The translations under genes and the position numbers were made by a program. DNA of 43,125 bases from Vermiculatibacterium agrestimuris. Its GTDB lineage: Bacteria; Bacillota; Clostridia; Oscillospirales; Oscillospiraceae. Under the pieces are notes generated by a model, which saw only the letters and a program-made list of their open reading frames with translations, was not told the origin of the DNA and searched no databases. How positions within the stretch are numbered: position 1 is the first letter of the stretch; each line of letters opens with the position of its first letter. The stretch lies in contig NZ_CALPCU010000018.1 of the NCBI RefSeq assembly GCF_943193085.1, positions 1-43,125 of the forward strand, in the 5' to 3' direction. Below are positions 22,858 through 30,690 of the stretch, piece after piece.

Positions 22858-23530
22858 GCTGCTGAATCAACTTCTGCCCAATCTGATGGAAAAGCCGGAG
22901 ATGCTCTGGCAGTCCCTTGTGGAGACCCTCCAGATGGTGAGCATCGCGGGCAGCATCGCCTTTGTCATCGGCCTGGCGCTGGGGGTGACCCTTATCGCCA
23001 CCCGTCCGGGCGGGGTGATGGAAAACCGCTGGCTGTACTTTATCGTTGGAAAGATCATAGATCTCTTTCGTTCCATCCCCTTCATCCTGCTGATGATCAT
23101 GCTTCGGGACTTTACCCGCAGCGTGATGGGGACTTACATCGGCGTCAAGGGCGCCATCGTTCCCCTGCTGTTCGGCACGGTGCCCTTCTTCGCCCGGCAG
23201 GTGGAGACCGCCATGGCCGAGGTGCCCGCCGGCCTTGTGGAGGCGGCACAGTCCATGGGCTGCTCCCCCTGGGAGATCCTCTGGCGGGTCAGCCTGCGGG
23301 AATCTATTCCGGGCATCGTCCGGGGCACCACCATCACCCTGGTCTCCCTCATCGGCTTTACCGCCATGGCGGGGGCGGTGGGTGCCGGCGGTCTGGGCAA
23401 CTTCGCCATTTCCTACGGCGGAAACCGGCTTCAAATGGACATCGCCTATGTGGTGGTGCTGGTCGTTTTGATCATGGTCAGTCTCATCCAGGCCATCGGC
23501 AGCTCCATCGCCCGAAAGGCCACTCATTAA
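22850..23530 (+). CDS. metI: methionine ABC transporter permease
   Basis: This 226-residue permease has five or so membrane segments, normal for MetI. The coupling-helix EAA-like region reads EVPAGLVEAAQSMGCSPWEILWRVSLRESIPGI and binds MetN. It begins with GTG at 22850 inside the end of metN, preceded by GGAGG, so translation is coupled. It transports L-methionine, and in the family often also D-methionine, across the cytoplasmic membrane together with MetN and MetQ. Confidence 0.95.
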   Translation: MAELLNQLLPNLMEKPEMLWQSLVETLQMVSIAGSIAFVIGLALGVTLIATRPGGVMENRWLYFIVGKIIDLFRSIPFILLMIMLRDFTRSVMGTYIGVKGAIVPLLFGTVPFFARQVETAMAEVPAGLVEAAQSMGCSPWEILWRVSLRESIPGIVRGTTITLVSLIGFTAMAGAVGAGGLGNFAISYGGNRLQMDIAYVVVLVVLIMVSLIQAIGSSIARKATH

Positions 23531-23576
23531 GCAAATCATCCCAATTCTGAATTTGATTTTTAGGAGGAAATAAAAA

Positions 23577-24392
23577 ATGAAAAAGAAGAATGTGATCGCT
23601 CTGTCCCTTGCCGGCCTGCTGGCCCTGTCTCTGTGCGCCTGCGGCGGCGGCTCCGCCGATGTGACCGTGGTCAAGGTCGGCGTGGTGGGCTCCAACAACA
23701 ACCAGTGGGACAAGGTCAATGAGCTGCTGGAGAAGGAGAATATCAAGTGCGAGCTGGTGGAATTCTCCGCCTACGCCCTGCCCAACGAGGCGCTGAACAG
23801 CGGGGAGGTGGATCTCAATGCCTTCCAGCACAAGGCCTATCTCAACGGCGAGGTGGAGAAAAACGGCTATGAGGTCACCACCCTGTGCAATACCTACATC
23901 GCCCCGCTGAGCATCTACTCCGATAAGATCACCGACCTGAACGAGCTGAAGGATGGGGACAAGGTGGCGGTGCCCAGCGATCCCACCAACGAGGGCCGCT
24001 GCTTTAAGATCCTGGAGTCCGCCGGCGTCCTTGAGGTGGATCCCGCTGCCGGCTACACCCCTGAGCGCAAGGACATCACCTCCAACCCCCTGAACCTGGA
24101 GTTTGTGGAGATGGAGGCCGCCTACACCGCCAGTTCCATTCCCGATGTGGCCATCGCCTTCGTCAACGGCCAGCACGCCGAGGATAACGGCCTGAATGTG
24201 GCCGACGCGGTGTACACCGAGACGGTGGAGGCCGGCAGCGATAACCCCTACATCAACATCATTGCCTGCCGCACCGCCGACCTGGAGAACGAGACCTACC
24301 AGAAGGTGGCCGCCGCTTACCAGACTGCTGAGGTGGCCCAGGCGATCGACGACCTCTTTGGCGGCCGGTTCATCCCCGCCTTCGAGTACTGA
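23577..24392 (+). CDS. metQ: methionine-binding lipoprotein
   Basis: This 271-residue substrate-binding lipoprotein belongs to the NlpA/MetQ family. A Lys-rich signal sequence ends in a lipobox (SLCAC, near residue 22). The mature part contains the family hallmarks VKVGVVGSNNNQWDK, GEVDLNAFQHKAYL, YIAPLSIYSDKI, DGDKVAVPSDPTNEGR and DVAIAFVNGQHAED. It captures methionine outside the membrane and delivers it to MetI. AGGAGG lies before the ATG. It is third in the operon, 46 bases after metI. A GC-rich hairpin follows, beyond which the amidohydrolase gene continues on the same strand. Confidence 0.95.
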   Translation: MKKKNVIALSLAGLLALSLCACGGGSADVTVVKVGVVGSNNNQWDKVNELLEKENIKCELVEFSAYALPNEALNSGEVDLNAFQHKAYLNGEVEKNGYEVTTLCNTYIAPLSIYSDKITDLNELKDGDKVAVPSDPTNEGRCFKILESAGVLEVDPAAGYTPERKDITSNPLNLEFVEMEAAYTASSIPDVAIAFVNGQHAEDNGLNVADAVYTETVEAGSDNPYINIIACRTADLENETYQKVAAAYQTAEVAQAIDDLFGGRFIPAFEY

Positions 24393-24403
24393 GATACCAC
24401 TCC

Positions 24404-24436
24404 AAAGAGGCGGGCCGTGTGCCCGCCTCTTTTCCC
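24404..24436 (+). terminator. hairpin after metQ
   Basis: A 12-bp perfect stem (24404-24415 with 24421-24432) has only TTTT before CCC. It may terminate partially and let the amidohydrolase be read at lower level. Confidence 0.65.
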
Positions 24437-24461
24437 ATCTGACAAAAAGGAGGTCTTTCCC

Positions 24462-25649
24462 ATGGAGATTTGGAAGGAAGCTCAGGCGCTGGAGGGCTAT
24501 GTCTCCGGCCTGCGCCGGGAGTTCCACCAGCATCCGGAGGTGAGCCGCAAGGAGTTTTGGACGGCGGAGCGCATTGAGGCCGAGCTGGACAGTATCGGCA
24601 TCACCGACCACAAGCGGGTGGACGGCTCCGGAGTCTGCGTCGTCCTCCGGGGAACGGGGAAGGGGGAGCGGGTCATCGCCCTCCGGGCGGATATCGACGC
24701 CCTGCCCATTCAGGAGGGAAACGACGGCCTGCCCTACTGTTCCCGGCAGCCGGGAGTCATGCACGCCTGCGGCCACGACGGCCATGCCGCCGGACTTTTG
24801 GGCGCGGCCAGGCTGCTGTTCGCCCACCGGGCCGACTTTGGGGGTGAGGTGCGCCTGTTTTTCCAGCACGCCGAGGAGGTGGGTTACGGAGCCAAGCAGT
24901 TTGTGAAGGCGGGACTGCTGGAGGGCTCCGGCCGGGTCTTCGGGGTGCACATGGCCCCCGACATCCCCTGCGGCAAGGTGGGGGTGACGCCGGGGCCCAA
25001 CAACGCCAGCGTGGATCATTTCACTGTGCGCCTCCAGGGCAAGGCCGCCCACGTCTCCACTCCCCACCTGGGGGTGGACGCCCTGTACATCGCCAGCCAG
25101 ATCGTGGTCGCCCTCCAGGCTCTGGTGAGCCGCCGGACGTCTCCTGTGGATCCCCTCGTCATCGGCGTGGGAAAGCTGACAGCGGGTACCTCCTATAATA
25201 TCGTGGCGGAATCCGCCGTTTTGGAGGGCACCATTCGGGCCTTCTCCGCCGCGACCCGGGCGCAGATCACCGGGGAGCTGGACAGACTGTGCAAGGTCAC
25301 CGCCCAGCTCTATGGCGGCACGGCGGAGGTGGAGTGGGAGGACTTTGCCGCCCCTCTGGTGAACCCCCCTGAGATCTGCAGGGAAGCGGCGGGTGTGGTG
25401 ACCGGCCTTTTCGGAGCGGCAGCCCTGGTCACCGACCGGGAGCTGTCCTGTGTGGGAGACGACTTTGCCGACTACCAGGCCCAGGTGCCTGGCGTCTACG
25501 CCTTTGTGGGCAGCTCCGATCCGGCCAGGCCGGACACCTGCCGGGCACTCCACAATGACCGCTTTGACCTGGATGAGCGGGCCCTGACTATTGCCGCCGC
25601 CCTCCATACCCAGTACACCATGGACTATCTCACCGGCCAATTTGGTTGA
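24462..25649 (+). CDS. M20-family amidohydrolase (N-acyl amino acid hydrolase)
   Basis: This 395-residue zinc hydrolase of the M20D/IAA-aminoacid-hydrolase group probably splits N-acyl amino acids or related amides. Metal ligands are in HACGHDGHAA (His101, Cys103, His105, with Asp106 nearby) and HAEEVGYGAK (Glu138, Glu139). The lid domain lies around residues 180-300 and the late GDDFADY motif holds another ligand region. The ATG at 24462 follows AAGGAGG with 8 bases. No signal peptide is seen, so it acts in the cytoplasm. It directly follows metNIQ after a weak hairpin and may release methionine from an acylated form, an inference from position alone. Confidence 0.85.
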   Translation: MEIWKEAQALEGYVSGLRREFHQHPEVSRKEFWTAERIEAELDSIGITDHKRVDGSGVCVVLRGTGKGERVIALRADIDALPIQEGNDGLPYCSRQPGVMHACGHDGHAAGLLGAARLLFAHRADFGGEVRLFFQHAEEVGYGAKQFVKAGLLEGSGRVFGVHMAPDIPCGKVGVTPGPNNASVDHFTVRLQGKAAHVSTPHLGVDALYIASQIVVALQALVSRRTSPVDPLVIGVGKLTAGTSYNIVAESAVLEGTIRAFSAATRAQITGELDRLCKVTAQLYGGTAEVEWEDFAAPLVNPPEICREAAGVVTGLFGAAALVTDRELSCVGDDFADYQAQVPGVYAFVGSSDPARPDTCRALHNDRFDLDERALTIAAALHTQYTMDYLTGQFG

Positions 25650-25671
25650 CATAATTTTAAGTAAAGCAAAG

Positions 25672-25702
25672 AAAAAGGCCACCCGAAAGGGTGGCCTTTT
25701 TT
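25672..25702. terminator. bidirectional terminator
   Basis: A 13-bp perfect stem (25672-25684 with 25689-25701) with loop GAAA has A/T runs on both flanks. It serves the amidohydrolase and the convergent rpsI. Confidence 0.94.
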
Positions 25703-25729
25703 GCGTCTTTTGATGGGAGGCGCCAGATA

Positions 25730-26134
25730 TCAGCGCTTGGAGAACTGGGGCGCGCGGCGGGCGGCCTTGAGGCCGTACTTCTTGCGCTCCTTCATACGAG
25801 GATCGCGGGTCAGGAACCCGGCGGCCTTCAGGGCGGGGCGGTACTCGGGGTTGACTTCCAGCAGAGCCCGGGCGATGCCGTGGCGGATGGCGCCGGCCTG
25901 GCCGGTGACGCCGCCGCCGGTGACGGTGGCGGAGATGTCCACCTTGCCCAGCAGGTCGGTGGTGACCAGGGGCTGACGGACGATGAGCTTCAGAGTGTCC
26001 AGACCGAAGTAGTCGTCGATGTCCCGGCCGTTGATGGTGATGGCGCCGGTGCCGTTGGGGAACAGGTGCACCCGGGCCACGGAGGACTTCCGGCGGCCGG
26101 TGCCGTAGAGATAAGGCTTCTTGCTCTTATACAT
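25730..26134 (-). CDS. rpsI: 30S ribosomal protein S9
   Basis: This 134-residue S9 has the YGTGRRKSSVARV start and the conserved basic tail GLKAARRAPQFSKR that reaches the P-site tRNA. The GGGVTGQAGAIRHGIARAL core is standard. It follows rplM by 14 bases and is co-transcribed from the rplM promoter, the usual S9-L13 pair. GGAGG precedes the ATG. Confidence 0.98.
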   Translation of the reverse strand: MYKSKKPYLYGTGRRKSSVARVHLFPNGTGAITINGRDIDDYFGLDTLKLIVRQPLVTTDLLGKVDISATVTGGGVTGQAGAIRHGIARALLEVNPEYRPALKAAGFLTRDPRMKERKKYGLKAARRAPQFSKR

Positions 26135-26148
26135 GGTCAGTTACCTCC

Positions 26149-26580
26149 TTAGTCCATCGTCCAGGGCTCGGGCTTCTGGGCGGCGTACTTGTGCTCAGCG
26201 CCGCGGCAGATGTGCAGCCGGCTCAGGGAGTCCTTGGTGATGGTGTTGCGGGGCATCATGCCCCGCACAGCCAGCTTCATGGCCAGCTCGGGGTTCTTCA
26301 GCATCAGGGTCTTGTAGTCGACCTCTTTCAGGCCGCCCACCCAGCCGGAGTGATGCCGGTAATACTTCTGCTCCAGCTTCTTGCCGGTGAGCACGGCCTG
26401 CTCGGCGTTGAGGATGATGACGAAGTCGCCGCAGTCGGCGTGGGGAGTGTACTCGGGCTTGCGCTTGCCCCGCAGCAGGTCGGCGGCGATGACAGCGGTC
26501 TTGCCTAGGGGCTTGTTCGCCGCGTCAAGGATGTACCACTTGCGGACGATGTTGCCCTTGTTTGCCATAAATGTGGACAT
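26149..26580 (-). CDS. rplM: 50S ribosomal protein L13
   Basis: This 143-residue L13 contains WYILDAANKPLGKTA, LLRGKRKPEYTPHADCGDFVIILNA and the conserved GMMPRN box. It binds 23S rRNA early in 50S assembly. GGAGG precedes the ATG at 26580. It is the first gene of the rplM-rpsI operon, with a perfect consensus promoter and a structured leader that resembles the Firmicute L13 autoregulatory leader. Confidence 0.98.
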   Translation of the reverse strand: MSTFMANKGNIVRKWYILDAANKPLGKTAVIAADLLRGKRKPEYTPHADCGDFVIILNAEQAVLTGKKLEQKYYRHHSGWVGGLKEVDYKTLMLKNPELAMKLAVRGMMPRNTITKDSLSRLHICRGAEHKYAAQKPEPWTMD

Positions 26581-26599
26581 GGTCTAACCTCCATTTGAT

Positions 26600-26656
26600 G
26601 CTCAAAATATGAGCGTTTTCACAAGGAAAGTGCTCCGAATCTGGACGTTCGGAGCG
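26600..26656 (-). ncRNA. candidate L13 leader (autoregulatory RNA)
   Basis: The short rplM leader folds into an 8-bp hairpin (26655-26648 with 26639-26632, GCTCCGAA/TTCGGAGC) and a second 5-bp hairpin (26614-26600). Two stems just before the L13 Shine-Dalgarno fit the Firmicute L13 leader, in which free L13 is thought to repress its own operon. The match is judged by position and shape only. Confidence 0.6.
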
Positions 26657-26662
26657 TTTTGT

Positions 26663-26691
26663 ATTATAATACGGCTGACGGGGCCTGTCAA
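26663..26691 (-). promoter_or_regulatory. promoter of rplM-rpsI
   Basis: On the minus strand TTGACA (26691-26686), 17 bases and TATAAT (26668-26663) form a perfect consensus, as expected for a ribosomal protein operon. Confidence 0.93.
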
Positions 26692-26803
26692 CGAATTTTT
26701 GGGATTTTTTTATTTGAAAAGCTAAAATCTCATTTTTGCGCTGTTTTTCTCTTGAAACCTCTTGATTGCTCCGTTTCAATTTTCAAATTTTCGGAGGCAG
26801 ACA

Positions 26804-27574
26804 ATGGAAAAGATCCTCTCTTTGATGCGCCGGTGCGTGGAGGACTATGATATGATCCAGGCCGGAGACCGGGTGGCGGTGGGGGTCTCCGGGGGAAAGG
26901 ACTCCCTGGTGACCCTGACCGCCCTTCAAAAGCTGTCCCAGTTCTACCCCAAGCCCTTTACCGTGGAGGCGGTGACGTTGGACATGGGGCCGGTGGACGG
27001 GGGCGCGGGAATGGATTTCGGCCCGGTGGCGGACTACTGCGCCTCCATTGGCGTGCCCTTCACGCTCATTCCCAGCGAGATCGCCCATATCATCTTCGAC
27101 CTGCGCAAGGAGAAAAACCCCTGCTCCATGTGCGCCAAGATGCGCCGGGGGGCCCTCCACAACGCCCTGGCGGAGCGGGGGATCAAAAAGATCGCCCTGG
27201 GCCACCACTTCGACGACGCGGTGGAGACCTTTTTCCTGTCCTTGTTTTACGAAGGGCGCATCTCCTGCTTCCAGCCGGTGACCGAGCTGACCCGGATGGG
27301 CATCACCCAGATCCGGCCGCTGCTCTACTGCGGAGAGGGGATGGTGCGGGGGGCGGCCAAGCGGCTGGGACTGCCGGTGGTCTTCAACCCCTGTCCCGCC
27401 GACGGCGCCACCAAGCGCCAGGAGGTGAAGGAGCTTATCCGGGATCTGGAGCGCAGCTATCCGGGATTGAAGGAGCGGGTCTTCGGCTCTATGCAGCGGC
27501 TTCCCCTGCCGGAGTGGGAGCCGGTGGAGCATCGCCGGCGGCCCTATGCCGAGCAGGGGGAGAAAGGGGAATAA
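26804..27574 (+). CDS. TtcA-family tRNA thiolation ATPase
   Basis: This 256-residue PP-loop ATPase resembles TtcA, which adds sulfur to cytidine 32 of tRNA using an iron-sulfur cluster. The PP-loop SGGKDS is at residues 29-34. CSMC supplies Cys107 and Cys110, and a third cysteine is in NPCPADGATKRQE, matching the three-Cys cluster site. HHFDDAVET follows the family pattern. The ATG at 26804 has GGAGG 6 bases upstream; a longer reading frame begins earlier without a ribosome site. The AT-rich gap before it (26692-26803) shows no convincing promoter hexamers. Related Clostridial proteins may act on other tRNA positions. Confidence 0.83.
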   Translation: MEKILSLMRRCVEDYDMIQAGDRVAVGVSGGKDSLVTLTALQKLSQFYPKPFTVEAVTLDMGPVDGGAGMDFGPVADYCASIGVPFTLIPSEIAHIIFDLRKEKNPCSMCAKMRRGALHNALAERGIKKIALGHHFDDAVETFFLSLFYEGRISCFQPVTELTRMGITQIRPLLYCGEGMVRGAAKRLGLPVVFNPCPADGATKRQEVKELIRDLERSYPGLKERVFGSMQRLPLPEWEPVEHRRRPYAEQGEKGE

Positions 27575-27577
27575 AAG

Positions 27578-27611
27578 AGGCGGACGGGGCGGAATTTCGC
27601 CTCGTCCGCCT
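27578..27611. terminator. hairpin after the TtcA-like gene
   Basis: A 14-bp stem (27578-27591 with 27598-27611, one G-U) directly follows the stop codon but lacks a T tract. It may act with the next hairpin. Confidence 0.5.
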
Positions 27612-27662
27612 TGGGAAAGGGAAGGATTTGCAGAAAACACCTATGGAAATTGCTCTATTCAG

Positions 27663-27697
27663 ACAGACAGAGCTTCCCGGAGGGAAGCTCTGTCTGT
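27663..27697. terminator. palindromic hairpin between convergent genes
   Basis: A perfect 16-bp stem (27663-27678 with 27682-27697) has loop GGA. T-richness downstream is modest in both directions. It lies between the TtcA-like gene and pncB. Confidence 0.65.
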
Positions 27698-27701
27698 TCC
27701 G

Positions 27702-29153
27702 TTATTTCCTGTGGCCCTGCTCCTCCAAAAGCCGCTGCTTGATGTTCCAGAGCTTTTGGGAGAGATCCACATAGTAGTTGTGGGGATTTTCAAACCGCTT
27801 GACCTCATCCCACTGCAGGTCGATCTGCGCTTTGCAGTAGGCCCGGATGTCCTGGATGGAGGGCTTGTCATAGACCAGATTGCCCCCCAGGAAGATGGGC
27901 TTCAAAAGCTCCACCGCGGTGAAGTTGGTGAAGGTCTTTTTCTTCCAGGTGACGTCCGGGTCAAACAGCTCCAGGGGCTTGCTCTCGTCCACCGTCTCGT
28001 CGTGGAGGGTGATGAGGTCGGCAAAGGCTTTGCCGTCGGTCTTATCGAACAGGCGATAGACCTTTTTGAAGTGGGGGGTGGTGATCTTGGCGGCATTTTC
28101 CGAGATCTTGATCTTGGGGATGATGTTCCCCTCCTTGTCCTCCACGGCGGCCAGCTTATATACGCCGCCGAACACCGGCTCGGAACGGGAGGTGATGAGC
28201 CGCTCGCCCACGCCGAAGGCGTCCAGCTTGGCCCCCTGGAGAAGGAGATCCCGAATGATATATTCGTCCAGCGCGTTGGAGGCAAAGATCTTGCACTCGG
28301 TCAGTCCCGCCTCGTCCAGCATCTTCCGGGCCTTGCGGCTGAGATAGGCCAGGTCGCCGGAGTCCAGGCGGATGCCGCAGGAGGTGATGCCCTGGGGGAG
28401 CAGGATCTCCTGGAAGGCTTTGATGGCATTGGGCACGCCGGACTGGAGCACATTGTAGGTATCCACCAGCAGGGTGGCGTTGTGGGGGTAGAGCTTGCAG
28501 TAGGTGCGGAAGGCGGTGAGCTCGTCGGGGAACATCTGCACCCAGGAGTGAGCCATGGTGCCCCCGGCGGGGGAGCCGTAGAGCTCATCGGCCAGAGTGC
28601 AGGCGGTACCGGAGCAGCCGGCAATGTAGGAGGCCCTTGCCCCCAGCAGGGCGGCGTCGGGGCCCTGGGCCCGGCGGGAGCCGAACTCGCTGACCGGCCG
28701 CCCCTGGGCGGCGCGGACGATGCGGTTGGTCTTGGTGGCGATGAGGGACTGGTGGTTCAGGGTCAGGAGGATAAAGGTCTCCACAAACTGGGCCTGGATC
28801 GCATTGGCCCGGACGGTGAGGATGGGCTCGTGGGGGAAGATGGGAGTGCCCTCGGGCACCGCCCACAGGTCGCCGGTGAACCGGAAGTTGCGGAGATAGG
28901 TCAAGAACTCCTCGCTGAAGCAGCCCTTGCTGCGCAGGTAGGCGATGTCTTCGTCGTCAAAGTGCAGGTTCTCGATGTAGTCGATGACCTGCTCCAGGCC
29001 GGCGGCGATGGCGAAGCCGCCAGCATCGGGGACATTGCGGAAAAAGACGTCGAAGTAGCAGATCTGGTCGCCAAGACCGGTCTGGAAGTAGCCGTTGCCC
29101 ATGGTCAGCTCGTAGAAGTCGCACAGCATGGTGTAGTTGAGATGGTTTTTCAT
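27702..29153 (-). CDS. pncB: nicotinate phosphoribosyltransferase
   Basis: This 483-residue enzyme makes nicotinate mononucleotide from nicotinate and PRPP for NAD salvage. The N-terminal YELTMGNGYF, EFGSRRAQGPDAA, GTMAHSWVQMF (with the autophosphorylated-type histidine), LVDTYNVLQSG and IRLDSGDL are family blocks. A Cys-free C-terminal extension ends near LLEEQG. The length fits the longer Firmicute type. A GGGGGGCGG site precedes the ATG, and a promoter (TTGACC/TATAAT) lies about 40 bases upstream. It is transcribed alone. Confidence 0.96.
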   Translation of the reverse strand: MKNHLNYTMLCDFYELTMGNGYFQTGLGDQICYFDVFFRNVPDAGGFAIAAGLEQVIDYIENLHFDDEDIAYLRSKGCFSEEFLTYLRNFRFTGDLWAVPEGTPIFPHEPILTVRANAIQAQFVETFILLTLNHQSLIATKTNRIVRAAQGRPVSEFGSRRAQGPDAALLGARASYIAGCSGTACTLADELYGSPAGGTMAHSWVQMFPDELTAFRTYCKLYPHNATLLVDTYNVLQSGVPNAIKAFQEILLPQGITSCGIRLDSGDLAYLSRKARKMLDEAGLTECKIFASNALDEYIIRDLLLQGAKLDAFGVGERLITSRSEPVFGGVYKLAAVEDKEGNIIPKIKISENAAKITTPHFKKVYRLFDKTDGKAFADLITLHDETVDESKPLELFDPDVTWKKKTFTNFTAVELLKPIFLGGNLVYDKPSIQDIRAYCKAQIDLQWDEVKRFENPHNYYVDLSQKLWNIKQRLLEEQGHRK

Positions 29154-29190
29154 TGGGAAACCGCCCCCCTTGGGTAAGAAAGTTATGGGT

Positions 29191-29220
29191 ATTATACCTC
29201 CTTTTTTCGGAAAAGGTCAA
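29191..29220 (-). promoter_or_regulatory. promoter for pncB
   Basis: On the minus strand TTGACC (29220-29215), 18 bases and TATAAT (29196-29191). The hairpin that ends the MATE gene lies directly upstream. Confidence 0.78.
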
Positions 29221-29222
29221 GA

Positions 29223-29248
29223 GCGGCCCGGCGTTTCCGCCGGGCCGC
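29223..29248 (-). terminator. hairpin after the MATE gene
   Basis: A perfect 11-bp GC-only stem (29223-29233 with 29238-29248) with a 4-base loop lies between the MATE stop codon and the pncB promoter. The T run is on the plus-strand side. Confidence 0.65.
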
Positions 29249-29254
29249 CCGTTT

Positions 29255-30586
29255 TTACATGTACTGGTATTTCCTGCGGCGACTCCAGAGGAACCCTGCC
29301 GCCACCACCAGGGCCAGGGCCTCCGCCGTCGGAGTGGCCCACCAGATGCCCTCCACTCCCAGCAGCCGGGGCAGAAGCAGGATAGACCCGACCTGGAACA
29401 GCAGTGTCCGGGAGAAGGAGATGGCGGCGGAGGCCAGCCCGTCCCCCAGAGAGGTAAAGAAGCCGGAGCAGAATACGCTGATGCCCCCGGTGAGGAAGGA
29501 CAGGCAGAAGATGCGCATTCCCGCCACGGTGATCTCCAGCAGCTGGGGATCATAGCCCACAAAGATGGCGCTCAGGGGGCGGGCCAGGAGCTGGGCCATG
29601 GCCACCATACTCAGAGAGCACAGCGCTATCACCGTCATACATTTGCGAAACAGGCTTTTCAGCTCTCTGGTGTTCCCCGCCCCGTAATGGTAGCTGAAAA
29701 TGGAGGCGGTGCCCATGGAAAAGCCGATAAATACGGCGGCAAAGACGAACTGGAGATACATCATTACCGTGTAGGCCGCCACGCCCGCAGCGCCGGCGGT
29801 AGCCATCAGGATACGGTTATAGAGGGCGGTGACCAGCGACCCGGACACGTTGCTCATCAGCTCGGAGGAGCCGTTGGCACAGCTTTTGACCAGCATCCGG
29901 GGCCACAGCCGGGTCTTGACCAGCCGCAGGGGGCTTTTGTTGGGCAGGAGGAAATAGATGAGGGGGATGATCCCGCCCACCAGATAACCTGCCACCGTGG
30001 CGGCGGCAGCCCCCGCCACGCCCCAGCCCAGCACGGCGATGAAGAGGTAGTCCAGGGCCATGTTGGTCACGCCGGAGCCCACTGACAGCCACAGTCCCAT
30101 TTTGGGCCGCTCGGCACAGACCAAAAAGGAGTGGAAGGAGGTCTGGAGCATAAAGGCCGGGGCGCCGGCGATCATAATGACGCCGTAGACCACACAGTCG
30201 TCCAGCAGGGCCTCGTCCGCGCCGAAGAGGAGGGCGAGGGGCTCCATAAAGATGACGCACAGTATGGACAGGGCCGCGCCCAGGGCGATGATGGTGAGGA
30301 TCAGCGTGGTAAAATACTGCCTGGCCTTTTCCCCCTCCCCCATGCCCATGGCCCGGGCCACCTCGGCGCTGCCGCCGGTGCCCAGCATGAAGCCGAAGGC
30401 CCCCACGATCATGGTGAGGGGATAGACGATATTCACCGCCGCCAGGGCGTTCTGTCCCACCACGTTGGACACGAACAGGCCGTCCACTGTGGAGTAGATG
30501 GAGGTGACGATCATCATGATGATGGAGGGCAGGGTGAAGCGGAAGAGGCGGGGATAGGTAAAGTGGTCGGAAAGCTGGATTTTCAT
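29255..30586 (-). CDS. MATE-family efflux transporter
   Basis: This 443-residue antiporter has about 12 membrane segments. The N-terminus (PSIIMMIVTSIYSTVDGLFVSNVVGQNALAAVNI) and the GFMLGTGGSAEVARAMG loop are typical of the NorM/VmrA MATE group; the second half repeats the pattern around GFSMGTASIFSYHYGAGN. It probably exports cationic drugs or metabolites using a sodium or proton gradient; substrate unknown. The ATG at 30586 is chosen because AAGGAG lies 5 bases upstream. It follows the TIGR04255 gene on the same strand after that gene's terminator. Confidence 0.92.
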   Translation of the reverse strand: MKIQLSDHFTYPRLFRFTLPSIIMMIVTSIYSTVDGLFVSNVVGQNALAAVNIVYPLTMIVGAFGFMLGTGGSAEVARAMGMGEGEKARQYFTTLILTIIALGAALSILCVIFMEPLALLFGADEALLDDCVVYGVIMIAGAPAFMLQTSFHSFLVCAERPKMGLWLSVGSGVTNMALDYLFIAVLGWGVAGAAAATVAGYLVGGIIPLIYFLLPNKSPLRLVKTRLWPRMLVKSCANGSSELMSNVSGSLVTALYNRILMATAGAAGVAAYTVMMYLQFVFAAVFIGFSMGTASIFSYHYGAGNTRELKSLFRKCMTVIALCSLSMVAMAQLLARPLSAIFVGYDPQLLEITVAGMRIFCLSFLTGGISVFCSGFFTSLGDGLASAAISFSRTLLFQVGSILLLPRLLGVEGIWWATPTAEALALVVAAGFLWSRRRKYQYM

Positions 30587-30612
30587 AAAAACTCCTTTTC
30601 TAAGTATCGACG

Positions 30613-30645
30613 CGGAAAAAGGCGGGCGCCCCAAAGGACGCCCGC
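30613..30645 (-). terminator. terminator after the TIGR04255 gene
   Basis: On the minus strand a 10-bp stem (30645-30622) is followed by CTTTTTCC. It lies between the TIGR04255 gene and the MATE gene. Confidence 0.75.
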
Positions 30646-30690
30646 TGAAAGATCGTATCCCAGAATAGGCGTGGGAATGGAACCGAAGCC

